NCBI GenBank assembly: GCA_902729315.2
Contig: LR746264.1
Span: 10,881,878-10,945,877 of the forward strand
Source of the DNA: Spirodela intermedia
Lineage: Eukaryota; Streptophyta; Magnoliopsida; Alismatales; Araceae
Length of the DNA stretch: 64,000 nucleotides
Direction: 5' to 3'
A program made the translations under genes and the position numbers. Under the pieces are notes generated by a model, which was not told the origin of the DNA, ran no database searches, and worked only from the letters and a program-made list of their open reading frames with translations. The stretch's first letter is position 1. The number at the start of each line of letters is the position of its first letter. Positions 10,999-23,739 of this stretch are shown here, piece after piece.

Positions 10999-12436
10999 CT
11001 ACCTGGACTTGAATGGGATGGCCCGGATGACGATCTGGTGGTAGACGGCCGCGAGGGCTGCTCCGATGAATGGTCCAACCCAGAAGATCCACTGCGCAGG
11101 CGAAGAAAATTTATATCGTCAATCGGTTTCCTCTAGGCTCCGAAGAATCAAGGAAGGGAGAGAAGAAGGTGTTGCCGAAGATGGCTCACGTGGTCGTCCC
11201 ATGCGTGGTCCCTGTTGTAGATGATGGCGGCCCCCAGGCTCCTCGCCGGGTTGATGCCGGTGCCGGTGATAGGGATGGTGGCCAGGTGAACCAAGAACAC
11301 CGCGAAGCCGATGGGCAGGGGAGCCAGCACCTGTCCCGCCCAACAGGGTCGTCGCATTAGAAACGATGCAGAAAATTCAATTCGAACAAGCAAACGGTAG
11401 TAGAGCGGCGCAGGAAGGGCAGACGGGTTCTCCTCCGAGGGCTCACCGGGACGTGGGAATCGCGGGCGTTGCGCTTGGCATCGGTGGCGGAGAAGACGGT
11501 GTAGACGAGGATGAAGGTACCGACGATCTCAGCGCCCAGACCGTCGCCCTTGGTGTATCCGGGATTGACGACGTTGGCGCCGCCGCCGAGCAACCCGTAA
11601 TTAGACTTCTGAAAGCCCCTCACCACGCCGGCGCCGCAGATGGCGCCGAGGCACTGCATTACGATGTAGAAGAGCGCCCTGGTGAGTGACAGCTTCCGGG
11701 CCAGAAGCAGCCCGAAGGTCACAGCCGGATTGATGTGTCCTCCTGCACAAGGACCAATCGTCGTCGTCATCATTTTTTTTTACAAATACTTGCTTAAAAA
11801 TCTACTGAGGATAAATAAATAAATACAAGCATCGAACGAGAGACTCGAAACCGGAACCCTAAACCCGCACCCATTCAAAATATTTCCACGATAATATTTC
11901 GATCCATTCGTTTTTTTCGTCTGAATATTTTCTATTTTCGGTGTTCTTGGGGAAGAAAGAATCGGCCCGCACGAGAAATCCCTTAAGGGAAACGACGGAG
12001 ATGGAAATAAAAGCGGACACATCCCGATCCGATGGGTGACGAAGTGAAGAGAGGAGAGGGAGATTGTGCGGTGGCGAGGGGGGATGAGGAACCAGGGCAG
12101 TTGCGTACCGGAGATTCCGGCGGTACAGTAGACGAGGGCGAAGATCATGCCCCCAAAGGCCCAAGCGATTCCTTGAATGCCCACAGATTGGCACTTGCTG
12201 TCCGAGCGATTCACCCCCATCACTGTAAGGATGGTGATGTAGAGGAAGAGGAAGGTAGCCATGAACTCGGCAATCCCGGCCCTGTAGAAGGACCACGACT
12301 TCAGCTCCCCCGGCTCGAAGAACGGCGCCGCTGGAGGCTCCACATAGTCCTTGTCCTGCGCCGCCGTGCCGATCGGCTGCCTCTCCGGGAACTTGTTCGC
12401 CCCCAGCCTCACATCTTCCTCCTTCCCCTCCGCCAT
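10999..12436 (-). CDS. PIP1: Aquaporin, PIP1 subfamily (plasma membrane intrinsic protein)
   Basis: Plasma-membrane water channel (some family members also pass CO2 or small solutes) with six membrane spans. Four exons with consistent phase are 12109-12436, 11447-11742, 11190-11330 and 10999-11091, giving 285 residues against 286-289 usual. This is the standard four-exon PIP layout, with the first junction splitting Gly110 in GISGGHINP. The N-terminus carries the PIP1 signature ([22 protein letters not shown]) and [22 protein letters not shown] boxes are at 114-116 (HINPAVTF) and 235-237 (GINPARSLG). The C-terminus reads [19 protein letters not shown] and ends FKSR, one Ser shorter than most PIP1 proteins. 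Introns are 366, 116 and 98 bp. The start ATG has no upstream in-frame alternative resembling the family. The exact PIP1 paralogue cannot be named. Confidence 0.97.
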
Positions 12437-12527
12437 CTCTCGGACCCTTCCTACCAGGCTCTCTCTCTCTCTCTCTTTCTGCTGCCTGAGATTCCTGCCC
12501 TAGCGGTCTACTCCGAAGCAGCACCTT

Positions 12528-12534
12528 CTTTATA
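12528..12534 (-). promoter_or_regulatory. TATA box of the PIP1 gene
   Basis: The minus strand reads CCCTATAAAGAAG about 95 bp upstream of the ATG. The stretch between carries a short (GA)n tract on the sense strand, as is common in plant 5' UTRs. Confidence 0.6.
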
Positions 12535-12809
12535 GGGAGGAGAGAGAAGAATAAGAGACTGAGAGCAAAGCAGCAGCGGGTGAAGGTTGTCTCAGAGAGT
12601 GGATGGTGTCGAGACTCTTTGGAGTCCATTATTTTTACAGTACGAGTCCATCTTTGGAGGAGCAGGGGATAGCGTCACCTCCCGAACGTTCTTATCCGCC
12701 GGTGGGAGGTAACGTTCTCCGTTAGTGACCCTAGCGCGAGCAGCCCCTTTCACCCAGCTGGGACCGCGAGCTGACCGTTCGCGAGAGTCATGCCAGGTGC
12801 GCCATAATT

Positions 12810-13640
12810 ATTGATCCACGTGCTGGGATCCACCTTCTGACACGGCGCCCCACGTAAGCAAGCAATACAGCTCATCTCTGACGCCCCCCGAAAACCTGCT
12901 CAGGTAGCCGTTGGAGATCACGGACGCCGTGGCATCTCGAGGCGACCAATCCCTAACGCCGTTAAGGCCACGTTACCCCTCTGACAACCCCAGACCCGGG
13001 TTCCTCGGTCCCGAGTTCCCAGCGGATCTTGTGACTGTCTACTTAATCCTATCCTTAATAAGGGGCCCACGCCTAAGCGAGGTTAAGTTATTAAGAATAT
13101 GCTTAAAATATTCCGTCCCACCTTATCTGCCAAGCGAGGGGAGCTGCGAACGTAGGAGAGGCAGCTGCCATGACAGAGACAAGAGAGGACGGGGAAGAGA
13201 CGGCCCACGTGACGGACAGATGGAGGCCTCTCGGGCCTCGCCGTCGAATGATCCCAACGTATCTGCCAGCCGCCAATGAACATCTCCTCATCAGACGCAA
13301 CGTTTCGCGTCAAGGACGGTGCGAGGGGGGCCCTGATTACGCCCAACGGCGATTAAAGAGCATGAGAGATGGCCACGTGGTGCTCAAGCTAGCCATCTCT
13401 CGTTCCACCGGTGATAAGTATACACGTGGCGGCATTTAATACACCACTTCCTCGGGGATGATTCTCCATCTGCGCCGCCCAGTAGATACTTAATAAGAGC
13501 TTAGAGGTTTTTCCGGCGGCCCGCCGCCGTCCAGGGGTAGGAAGAGTTGGTCGGTGTTGTCGTGTCTCCACCGGATAATTTCCAGCCACATGGGCCGAGT
13601 TGGGCGGCGCAACGTCTCAGGGTGACGTGGGCAGCCTTGC
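12810..13640. promoter_or_regulatory. G-box/ABRE-rich region upstream of PIP1
   Basis: ACGT-core motifs cluster here: CCACGTG near 12817, CCCACGTAAG near 12850, CCCACGTGAC near 13187, CCACGTGG near 13372, ACACGTGGC near 13421 and TGACGTGG near 13622. ACGTGGC-type cores are bound by bZIP factors in abscisic-acid and light responses, and PIP1 genes are commonly drought- or ABA-responsive. The region lies 0.4-1.2 kb upstream of the PIP1 ATG. Function is inferred. Confidence 0.4.
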
Positions 13641-15209
13641 TGGCCACACGATGGTCGATCAACGACCGTACAGATATTGTGCCGGGGGGGGAGGCCGCGG
13701 GGGCGGCGCGTAACGACCATCAAAAGGGGTCCATCAGCACTCGGAACCGGCGCATTGGGCCACATGCGGGCTCTGGAGGTCTCCGTGTTGGGTTGGGGGG
13801 TAGTGCGGTTGTGGGCCATCACTGGGTCAAATTCTCATCCGGCCCATTGGAGGCTCGCTGGATGAGCGGTCCGTTTATCTAGTTGGTTTTCCCAATTTGG
13901 GCCGTGTTGTCGACATATTGGGCTTGTGGTAGGTGGGTCTTTCGGTTAGTTCCCGGTAGCGGGTAGATGGGCTCCCGGAGTAAAGTGCTCTGTTGCGCCG
14001 TTAACAGGCGGGGCCAGTGAAAGGGCCCAACCCAACAGCAGTCAACGACCAAGTCGCTCGGGCCAGCTCGCTGGCCTCCAGACGACGAGCCGGAAATTTT
14101 CTATTATTTTTTCACAAGGATCAGTAAAAATGATCGTTTTGTTCCTTATAATATTTATTTAAATCAACGCTTATTTTTAATATCGAATATAATGTAATCC
14201 GGAGATCTACAACCTTTATTCGTCTGTTTTTGTAAGGTGGTGGTGTTATATTAGAACGAAGGAAGGTTGGACGGTGGAGAGAGAGGGATCTCGCTGGTGT
14301 ATCGACCCAACCGTCAGCGCTGACCTGGGGAGATTCCAGATCCCCGTTCGACGGGGGCTCGTCACTGCCGTCAGCCGCGTCGTCAGCCAGGGCCATTGAC
14401 TATAGACTGAAAGTGACAAGTGGCTCAACCTTCTGCAGTCTCTCTCTCTCTCTCTCTCATCCGGAGTGTACGGAGTGTATTGGGAGGACGGAAAAGTCCC
14501 GCACGTATCAACTAATGTTCCGCCCGTAGAGTCAAATATGACCGTGGCACAGTAAAATGCCGTAGTTTTCGGTGAGACGAACGGACGGTAAGGTGCACCG
14601 CACGCGCACCGGACGGCTCGGCGTTTGCTTCTCATATGAGACCGCTCGTGGCGGAAAGGAGAGCAAAGTCGCCGTACGTTCCGTTTCTCCTTACGGTGGA
14701 ATGTAGTTCCCGAGGAACACGGGAATGCATCCGGGAATTTTCCGAATGGGAGGACAGTGAAATGTGGCATCATTGGAATTAAAAATGCCTCCTTTAACCT
14801 TAAGAAAGTCCGCAGTCTTCGGGGGGAGGGGGTCACTTGGCGTCGCCAGATCTTTCGCTGGTCGCGCACGGGACAGAGAGAGAGAGAGAGAGAGAGAAGG
14901 GTACGGAACATTGGAGGGACGGTTACCGCGAGAAAGCGACAGGGTGATGGAGAGAGAGGGACGGCGGCGGCGGTGGAGGGGCCTTAAATGGCATCTGGTA
15001 TTGCCGACGCCGATCAGCCGGAGCCATGTCGCCCTGCAAGATCAACTCCCGCTGCAGATTGTTTCTGACGCGGTTGTCTTCCCCGTGCGGAGTCTGAGCG
15101 AAAGGGGTCTACTGTACGTTTTGAGGGCGAGGTAGAATCTAGGAGCAGGCGCCGGTGGGTGTGAGGGAGCGCGAGGGAGGAGGAGGCGTGCTTCTGGTGT
15201 CAGAGGACG
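13641..15209. other. Intergenic region between divergent PIP1 and GMT1-like genes
   Basis: The two genes are transcribed away from each other, so this stretch probably holds part of both promoters. It contains many GGCCCA/TGGGCY hexamers at 13740-14040, an AT-rich patch at 14095-14240 and GA/CT tracts at about 14440 and 14875. No coding frame of a known family is visible. Confidence 0.5.
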
Positions 15210-18208
15210 ATGAAAGGGGGCGTCATTCCGCCGGCCGGCGGCCGGAGGATGACGCAGCGCGCCCGTCTCCTGCTTTGGAGCTCACCCGCCCGGTTGCTGA
15301 AGGCGAAGCTGCTTCTGGCCAGCTGTGTTGTCTTCGCCGTTGTCCTCATTATGGGCCTCGCCTTTTCCGCTGCGATCTGGCCACACCACTTCCCAGTCGA
15401 TGGCCAACCTCAAGCCAGGTCCGTCGAAGAACACCCTCCCCGCCGCTGCGCTCTTCCTTCTTTCCTTCCTTCTTTAACTCTCCTCTCACGGCTATCATTA
15501 CGGAGACGGGTGTTACGTATCGGTTGTTCCTTTCTCGTTTTCGCTCTGATTCCCGATGTGTGCGCTGTTCTCAACTCCGACGTTCTCAGGCCGTGTTATA
15601 ATCACGAAGATGAACACCGCTTCTCTGGCTATCGTTCTCTCGGGAAGGATTCAAGTTCCTGTTTGGTCTTCTGTGATCTTTGATTGAAATGGTGTTCTCT
15701 ATTCCTTTGCATTGCTTCTCTGGGAGCCGACTAAACGTTCGAGATTTACTGTACGAAACGGAAGACTCCATGGGTTACGGCCTCTCCTTTCAAAACTAGC
15801 TCAAGCAGGGAATTCGACAGGGGGAGGAAGAGATGACGAGGCTCACGTTCTTCTATAAACCAAGCATATTATAATGCGGACATGAACAGAGGAGAGCCTA
15901 ACGCAGCAGCCTAGGCTCTTGCGCGCAAGATCATGACTGATTGTCTTAATCAAGTCGCGAGTTTTCCAGGGCCGATAAATTTCGTAGCACTCGTATCTGG
16001 ATTTGTCGCCGGGTTGCGATCCGTTCTCAATGCCCAGCCAGTTTCGATGGCCATCGAGACTTTTCTGTCATACCCAACATCTTTTCTCATTGAACTTTCC
16101 TTCATCATGTGACCGTTAGGTCCACACCGCGTGTGCCCGGAAGCATTTCTTCTGCCAGAACGCGCGAACTGCGTAGATTATTGGATACGAGTATACATGC
16201 ATATATATTCACCGGAATGTGTTCCACAGGAGGGGATACACTATCTTAATCAATACTTTTAAGAGGAACGATCTCCTGAAGCAGTCTGTGGAGCATTTCG
16301 CATCCTGCTCCCGAGTTGACTCCATCCACATAATTTGGAGCGAGGCCGATCCCCCTTCCGATTTCCTTCTGGCGTGTCTGAGGAGGGTTGCCCACAGGAA
16401 CTCGAGAGATGGCAGGATCGTGGAAATAGAGTTCGACTTGAATGCAGAGGACAGCCTGAACAACCGATTCAAAGACATCCCCGAACTGAAGACGGATGCG
16501 GTCTTGTCAGTCGACGACGACGTTCTTTTCCCCTGCGCCTCCGTGGACTTTGCTTTCGGCGTTTGGCAGAGCGCACCCGCGGCGATGGTGGGATTTGTTC
16601 CTCGTATGCACTGGCTGTACAGAACGGTATGGCAGTCCTTCAGGGGTCTATTTCTATTATGATAATTTTAAATCTTGCGCGTATATTACCTGGCCTTCAG
16701 AGGTCCGATCATCGTCGTGGATCTTAAATACTCAGACGGGATGTTTCATATGCAGAGCGATGGAGAGGAGTACTACAAGTATGGTGGCTGGTGGACCGTC
16801 TGGTGGACGGGCACCTACAGTATGGTTCTCACAAAAGCGGCCTTCTTCCATAGAAAGTACCTGGGCTTGTACACGAACCACATGCCGGCAGCTATCCGAG
16901 ATTATGTGACCAAAAACAGGTATCTTTTCACAGCTTCATGCCCGGCAGAAGATCCTCTCGCTGGGGGACCTGCAAGAGCCGACAGTTTTCTTCTTCTTTA
17001 TTTTATTGTGATGGCATTACTTCGTAGGAATTGCGAGGACATTGCAATGTCTTTCCTGGTCGCTAATGAGACGGCTAGTCCTCCTGTGTGGGTGAAAGGT
17101 AAGGGGCGAAATATCTGTTGACTTTTGCTTTATTTTCAATGTACTTATCTTGAGCGCATCAGGTAAGAACAGGTTCGATTGGTGCGCGTCCCGAATCTTA
17201 TTTCCTGGGTCTTGTGGGTAGTGGAGTCGGGGGGAATCAGAGCCGTAGATAGAAGCGTTTGAGATTGGGGGAAAGGCAAAGATCATGAATGATGGACCAG
17301 GTGGCGCTATACGGAACTCATAGTCGAATACGGATGTCCGAGGAAATAAACCCGAGTATCAGTCAGGTCAAATGTTCGGCCATCGACAAGGAGGATAGTT
17401 TCATGGTATTCATTGATTTGGATGAAAATTCTCAGTCGGTTTCTCAATCCTTGACCATGAGATAACTTGGGTCAGCCTGCATTGGATGAATGGGCTCTGC
17501 ATTGGTTAAAGGCTTTCTCAGATTTGATTTAATCGAGCTTACCTACTTGGATTGAAAACTGGGTAATTTACTCGTCTTTTCTTCCTAGAAAATGCCCTTG
17601 TGCTCTTCAGCGGTGTCACCTGTTCCTATCGAACCCGCTGCCTCTGAGTCCATCGCCTTAAGGCTGCCTGTTCTGAGGCCTGAGAAGGGTTGGCTTTAAC
17701 ATCTCTGTGACGATTCAGATATGCATTTTGTTTATAATTAATGGGGTGGTGGGTGAGCTCAATTTTCAATCGGAAATTCATAATTTACTTTGAAATGGCT
17801 ATTTTGAAGTAACTTGATTCAGAATATGAGGTAGATAGCCCTTCAAACGAAGGATGGGGGCCAACCATTGAGCTACGCATCGGATCGAAAGAAGAGATCT
17901 GACGGGAATATGTGGTGTAACCGAAAGGAGAATGGGTGGGCTCAGATGGAAGCTTCTGGGGCTGGGTCACGAATGTCGGCTGACTCTTTTAGATGTAACG
18001 GGGTATCATCCTGTCTCTCTTCATGGTCTGAGTTGTTGCTGATGCAGGTGCGATAAGAGAGGTGGGTTCGTCTGGAATCAGCAGCTTGGGAAGCCATAAC
18101 GAAAGGAGATCGCAGTGCGTCAAAGACTTCGCCGCCCTCTACGGTCGGATGCCGCTGGTGGCCACCACCGTCAAGGCGATAGACGGCCGCCGCAGCTGGC
18201 TCTGGTGA
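15210..18208 (+). CDS. GMT1: GT64 glycosyltransferase, GIPC mannosyltransferase type (GMT1/EPC1)
   Basis: Golgi glycosyltransferase of family GT64. In Arabidopsis GMT1 (originally EPC1) adds mannose to glycosyl inositol phosphorylceramides (GIPCs), the main plant sphingolipids, and is needed for cell adhesion. Five exons join in phase: 15210-15418, 16230-16626, 16756-16919, 17028-17098 and 18048-18208, giving 333 residues against about 334 for Arabidopsis EPC1. It has type II topology: a basic N-terminus, then one hydrophobic span at about residues 33-57. The catalytic core has RRGYTILINTFKR at 70-82, EDSLNNRFK, and the metal-binding acidic motif VDDDV with DDD at 165-167. Further blocks are GGWWTVWWTGTYSMVL, KNRNCEDIAMSFLVAN and the C-terminal RSWLW. 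The exon 2/3 join (HWLYRT|SDGEEYY) was chosen because it restores family length exactly. The retrotransposon block begins about 0.6 kb downstream. Confidence 0.95.
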
Positions 18209-18387
18209 CCACCAGCCGTCCGCCCCCCCCGGCCGGCCCCTCGCCGCCCACTCTCCCGCTGTAATTATCCACTCCCTTCTTCTGCTTCGTTGGTCGGAGC
18301 GCAGCCGCTGACTGGCGTGCGGCCCACGTTGGCAACCACGAAGATGAAGAGGGATACGCCTCTGTGAATTGATATATTTTTCGTTGT

Positions 18388-18393
18388 AATAAA
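18388..18393 (+). terminator. Putative polyadenylation signal of the GMT1-like gene
   Basis: AATAAA lies 180 bp after the stop codon in an AT-rich stretch, a normal distance for a plant 3' UTR. The adjacent sequence is palindromic (AATAAAGTTTCTTTATT). Confidence 0.5.
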
Positions 18394-18829
18394 GTTTCTT
18401 TATTGCATTCGGAAGGAATCCGGCAGGAAGTTTTCTCACGGCACAGGGACAGTATTGTTATCGTGTGGAACAGAGGAATTCTGGGCCGACGAAGAAGACT
18501 TTTAAGTATTTATCATAAAGACGTAGAACGAAAGATTTGTCAGGTGTGAAATTTCGTAGTGTTCGAGGAGTCCAATTTTTGCTTCCCTAGCCTGTGCTTC
18601 CTCATCTCTGAAGTTCTCACCCCAGATGGCGGGCTAGGGTTGACTGGTAGGTAGCGGCGGCTTCTGTCTATTACCGACCTATTTTGTTTGAACGCTCGTT
18701 TCGTCAGACCCCAAACTCCGAGTTCTGCCGCCGGTAGAGGACCCTGCAATCTTCGTTGACAATTGTACCCAAGTCAACATGCAAAGATGTTCAATAGGGC
18801 TCCGGGAAGTTAGGGAGACTAGGAATCCT
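18394..18829. other. Short intergenic stretch and composition boundary
   Basis: No gene is seen. Composition changes from gene-like to the AT-rich repeat block near the end of this stretch. Confidence 0.4.
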
Positions 18830-20374
18830 CAATGGAAGGAGCGGGTAACGTAACGGTCCCTCCGTATCAAAGTAAAATAGTTGTAAACAGAAGGAAGTAC
18901 CCACCCCTTTATCAAAGATGCATTGTGGTGGGTTCCCCTGTAATAACTCACAGATGAAACTAGAGGGGCGAGATCGAGACCGGCCAACTCTCCAGGTGAC
19001 TTCTTTCCCAAAAGTGGTCCCAATAGTGTCCTTACACCTGACTGAGTAGTGGGCCCTCTGCCCATCTACCCTTGGGGCTCCTGTGCCTTACCTTTTCGGC
19101 CATAAGTCAACCCTGAAGGTGGGCCTAGCATTAGGCCCGTTGCCATTGGGCCTAACAATACCCCTCCCTAACAGATTTGCCTTGTTGTAAGGTGGAATTC
19201 GGAAAATTGTCGTTGGAGGGCTGCTACTAATTCTCAAGTAGTTTCTAAGTTTGGAGAGTTATTCCATTCGACCAAAAACTCCATTTTGGAGACGCCTTGG
19301 CAAGTGTTTCAGAATGACTCTGTTTGGGTTATCCATTAGAGGTCTTCATCCAAGGTGGGTGTGAGTGTCTGGATGTACTCGTTGATCCCCACAACTTTCT
19401 TCAGTTGCGAGTCACAGAAGATGCAGTGGATCTTGGTGATTGCTGGAAGATCTACTTGATATGCCATTACATCAATTTTAGTCATAATTTCGAATGGACC
19501 AAAATACTTGGGAGAGAGCTTGTTCCTTCCCTAGATGGGGGATCTCATCTTGTGCAATTGGATTTTTTGATGTAGACTATGTCACCCACCTCAGAAATCA
19601 CCTCTCATCATTAGAAGTCAGCCTGAGCTTTCATTTTGGATTAGGGACATGCCAAATGATGTTTGAGCTCATATAAGATGATGTCCCTTGGAAGTAACAT
19701 CTCCTTCACATAGACAAAACGAGTTAGTGGAAGATCAAACCAACCCAACTATTATATTATGTTGACAATCTCAACTTTGCCATCCATTTGTGGAGGGAGA
19801 ATGTTGCAATTTGAAAAGTTTGGACCAAAATTAGCTGGTTAAGATCTTTGTCATAGTTAGAGATAATAAAATAGGGATTCTATGTAATTTGATAACATGT
19901 TTCATAAATTCTTCAACTGTCATTTATGTTGTAAATGAATGCTTTAACATGATAAATTAATCACATTTATTAAACATGTCTACAACAACTAAAATTACGC
20001 AATACCCATTAGAGCAAGGTAAACCTTTAATATAATCAAACAAGTAATCATGCCTTGAACATGTCTTGATTGACTACTTCATACATTGTCATAATTTTTT
20101 TTGGCTGATTTTCTTATACACCTACAAGTAATCAAAATGTACTCCAAACCAATTATTAGATTATGTTGAATCATATCTGAATTTTGGGGTACGACCAACG
20201 TATATAATAGAATAAAATTCCACAACATAATTTATATTTAGATTCTTAATGCCATGACTTTACTCGATTTTAAGTTTTCTCAATCTTAAATCTTGGTTAA
20301 TTTCAATTGCTAAAACTTGTAGTCGATATGATTAGAGAAGATAGTAGTACTAGTAGTAATATGAGTTAGGATAG
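18830..20374 (-). mobile_element. Decayed Ty3/gypsy element A: integrase and 3' end of pol
   Basis: Minus-strand translation, broken by many stops and frameshifts, still matches gypsy integrase in order. The catalytic-core segment lies near 19,800-20,120 (GLPCSNGYCVILVVVDMFNK, then MTVEEFMKHVIKLHRIP). The C-terminal segment lies near 19,330-19,560 (LSPKYFGPFEI, AYQVDLPAITKIH, SQLKK). A degenerate chromodomain-like tail (LVEWNNSP, LQRQFSEFHL) follows at about 19,150-19,300. The 3'-untranslated part at about 18,970-19,150 is similar to 32,115-32,310, so element B belongs to the same family. The element continues on the right of the LTR at 20,375-22,283, which interrupts it between integrase and reverse transcriptase. 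It cannot be active. Confidence 0.85.
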
Positions 20375-22283
20375 TGACGTGACTTAGTAGTTTTATAATA
20401 AATCATACAAATTTAAAATTTATAGAATTTAAAATGTTTAATTTTTAAAAAATAAAATAATAGAACAAATAAAATACTTCAAAAATAGTGAGAAATTTCT
20501 TGGTAGATCACATGGATGTAATATAATATATGTTAATATTTAAAAATTTTCATAAAAGAATATGAGTTCTTATGGTTTTTACACTAAATGATGAATATAA
20601 AATATATTTAAAAATTTACAAAAAAAAAGATGCATAAGTCATGATGATGTCAATACATCAATGAACACGATTCAAGTAGAAATAGAGTTCTACTTGATAA
20701 TTCTTACATAAATAATTATAGATGATTTAATTAGTCAAATTAAGATATGTGAAAACTAAAAGAATCGTAATTGAATGAAGAAGAATTTTGAAACTTAAAA
20801 TCACACAAAGTATCATTAAATTAAGTAAAAGTTCAGTTAAAAGTAAGCAATACAAAGTTATGACCTCGTGACAACAATTCTCAAAAATTTGTAAATTTTG
20901 AAAGATTATCAAATGATGTCTAAGGCCTCAAAGGCTCTTTTTGTACATGGACAATCTGAGTATTTACTGGATCTTCTTTCAAAGTTAAAAAAAATGATAG
21001 TGAAAGTTAAACTGACTAAAAAATAGTAAAACAAAGTTTTAGCATCACAATAGTGATGTGTCAACAATATGTCGAAATTCTAAATATTTGAGAGTATTAT
21101 CGTGCAATGATCAAGGCCTTAATGACTCTCATTAGATAAGAATGATGCAAACAGTCTTTAGAGTTTTTTTAAAAGTTTAAAAATTAATGAAGTGAGTAGT
21201 CAAATCCTCTTTAGTAGGTGTCATATGATGCAATGAAAAAAATGATAATTTTTCATATCTCCAACAATTGTTGCATGATAGAGATAAGTTGGATGGAGGT
21301 AGGCACATCTTAGGAAGCTTTATCGTTAGGTTTACACAACAAGAGAAAGTTTTTCATCACATCTAGTACCTTTTCAAGAGGTAGCAATTCGTCTCTCGAT
21401 GGATCTTCTTCTTCCTAATAATGACTTGTTCGTTAATCAATTAGAAATCATTTACTTGATAGATTCATAATTCTTTTATCTATAATCATTAGATAAATTT
21501 AATAATAATATTTTGTGAAGCCTATTGACGACATTTTCACCAATGATTGAGTAATGATGAGAATTTAGTCATTCTCCTATAAGATGTAGACAAATTATAA
21601 TTTAATCAAATAAAAATATGACTTTTGACTCTAGCAGAATTTGAACTCTTGTCAGTCACATGCCTTCATGAGAGAGAGTGAGAAAAGTATGTGGACACCT
21701 TTATAAATTGATGTCATAAGGGTATTTCTTTCTCATAAATAAGGAGTATTTTAGGTATTAAAATTATTAAAAATCTTATTAGAAAGTTGTGACCATTGAT
21801 TTAGTCTTATATCAATTATTTTTTGAGTTTTAATATATATATATATATATATATAATAATATGAGATTTGATGATAAATGTGTCCCTTTCTTGCATTTGC
21901 ACAACCATTTCTTATTGTACACATAGTTGACCACTAATGACATAGAAGGAGAGTGATGCATATGTGTCTTCTATTAATTCGTTCTTAGTTGCTCGAGCCC
22001 CCTACTCATGGTTCTGCTATACTATGCTTCTGACTCACTTGCAAGCCTCGTTGGCTAACAAGTCCTTTTTTTCTATCTTTTTATTTTATTTTATTTTTAT
22101 CTTAAAAATAAGATTATAAAAATATATAAATTTATATATAATCACATAATTAGTCAAAAAATCACATTAACTAACTACAAACTACTTTTTATAATTTAAC
22201 ATAAACATAAGTTTATTTATCATGAGTAAAAGTTAAAAGTATATAATTAATTAATTATTAACTCATGATAATAAAGACATGAT
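20375..22283 (-). mobile_element. LTR copy 1 (TGATAAG family), old, likely solo LTR
   Basis: The left end TGACGTGACTTAGTAG matches the reverse complement of the 3' end of the intact LTR at 26,807-28,487. The right end (ATTAACTCATGATAATAAAGAC) matches the reverse complement of its 5' end. Homology runs through the whole unit, including the GC-rich middle, now mostly converted to AT-rich sequence. No target duplication is recognisable. No primer-binding site or polypurine tract adjoins it, and it splits gypsy element A, so a solo LTR is the simplest reading. The right end is approximate. Confidence 0.8.
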
Positions 22284-23400
22284 GTAATTTAGAGAATGCA
22301 TAAATAATTTGGTTGTCACTACCTCCTCAATATTTGATTGTGAAATCAAATCTTGTGATCTTCACTAGAGATTTTTGATATTTTGGTTGAACTTATAACT
22401 ACTCAAAGAAATATTTGAAACGAATATGATCAATGTAAACAATAGAGAGATGACCCATTAAATAACAACATCACTTAAGGACAACTAAGACTAGAGCTAT
22501 TAAGTGTCTCTAATACATTAGTTTTTGGTGATTGTGAGTAGAGAGTGTGACTAAAAAAGGCTATTACCATCACTTGAAGCATTTGTTTTTAGCTTGAATA
22601 ATTAAGAAAATGAGGTGATTATAGTAATGGGGGTGCGGTCATTACTAATTTGAGCCTTTGAAAAGTCATTGTTACTTACTCGCTCAATTTTAAAAAGTAC
22701 TTGAGTAATTGGGTAAGAGGCTATGGGATGTATCCATAATTTGTCATGAAACACATAGAGTAGTTTGTCAAACTCAGAAAACTATATAATTTTTAGAAAT
22801 TAGTAGGGATGACCCAATCAACCATCACCTAAGTCTTGTTGTCATCCATTTTCATGCCATCAGTTGATACCTAATGCCTCAAATGTTTGATCATTGTGTT
22901 AATAAAAACATATTTTTTACATTAATGTGTAGTTGGTGCTATTGAAGTATTTGAAACACATGAGTCAATTAAATCAATACATAATCAAAGAACACCAACA
23001 AAAAGTTTAAAGTAATTAACAAGAAACCCTATTCATTATAAATTTAAAAGTGATTGGAGTATTTTTTAAGATTGAACAACTTCACGGCGAATTCATAAGG
23101 ACCCTTATGCATCATGAAAGTGGTTTTTAAAATTTCTTCCACTTTCATCAAAATTTGGTGGTAGCCAAACTTCAAACCAATTTGTAAAATAATCTTAACC
23201 CCATGAAGTTCATCTAAAATCTCCTCCATTGTGAAAATCTTGTTTAGCACTCAGTCTACACAAAATCTTCAGCTCTCATCTTTTTTTATTAGTAATACCA
23301 AGTTAGCATAAGGACTAGATAAAGGTTATACATGATTCATGCATTTCTTCAAGTAGTTTTTTGATTTCACCTTTTTAGAATGTGATTATCTATATGGGTG
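22284..23400 (-). mobile_element. Decayed Ty3/gypsy element A: reverse transcriptase
   Basis: The minus strand reads SSPYANLVLLIKKD and RFCVD at about 23,280-23,390, then MEEILDELHG, KFGYHQILMK and KTTFMMHKGPYEF at 23,044-23,250. Further left come FFDYVLI, QLHINVKN and GIRYQLMA, with frameshifts and stops. This is the standard gypsy RT order (fingers, palm with a damaged YxDD-equivalent, thumb). It is the 5'-ward continuation of the integrase part at 18,830-20,374. The 22,284-22,750 part is too decayed to assign. Confidence 0.82.
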
Positions 23401-23739
23401 ATAATTGATTGGTTTATATAAAAAACATACACATAGTGAAAGATAATACCCTTAATTTTATAAAAAAAAGAGAAACAAAGGAGGGAGAGAGAGGTATCCA
23501 ATATGTTGAAGGACAAGTGGAGGAGCAATGGAAAGACAAGTTTTTCTCTCACTCACTGACCCTTAAATAAAGACAAACCTTAATAATATTTTTTTCCAAA
23601 ATACTCTTTAAACTAATTACCTTTATATCTTATAAAACTCCCTTTGAAAGTTCTTTTTGATGATAATGTCATTAGCAATTTGTGATAGCCCTTGTTGTAA
23701 TGATCCATGGTAGCTCCCTTGCAACGATGTAAAAGAACT

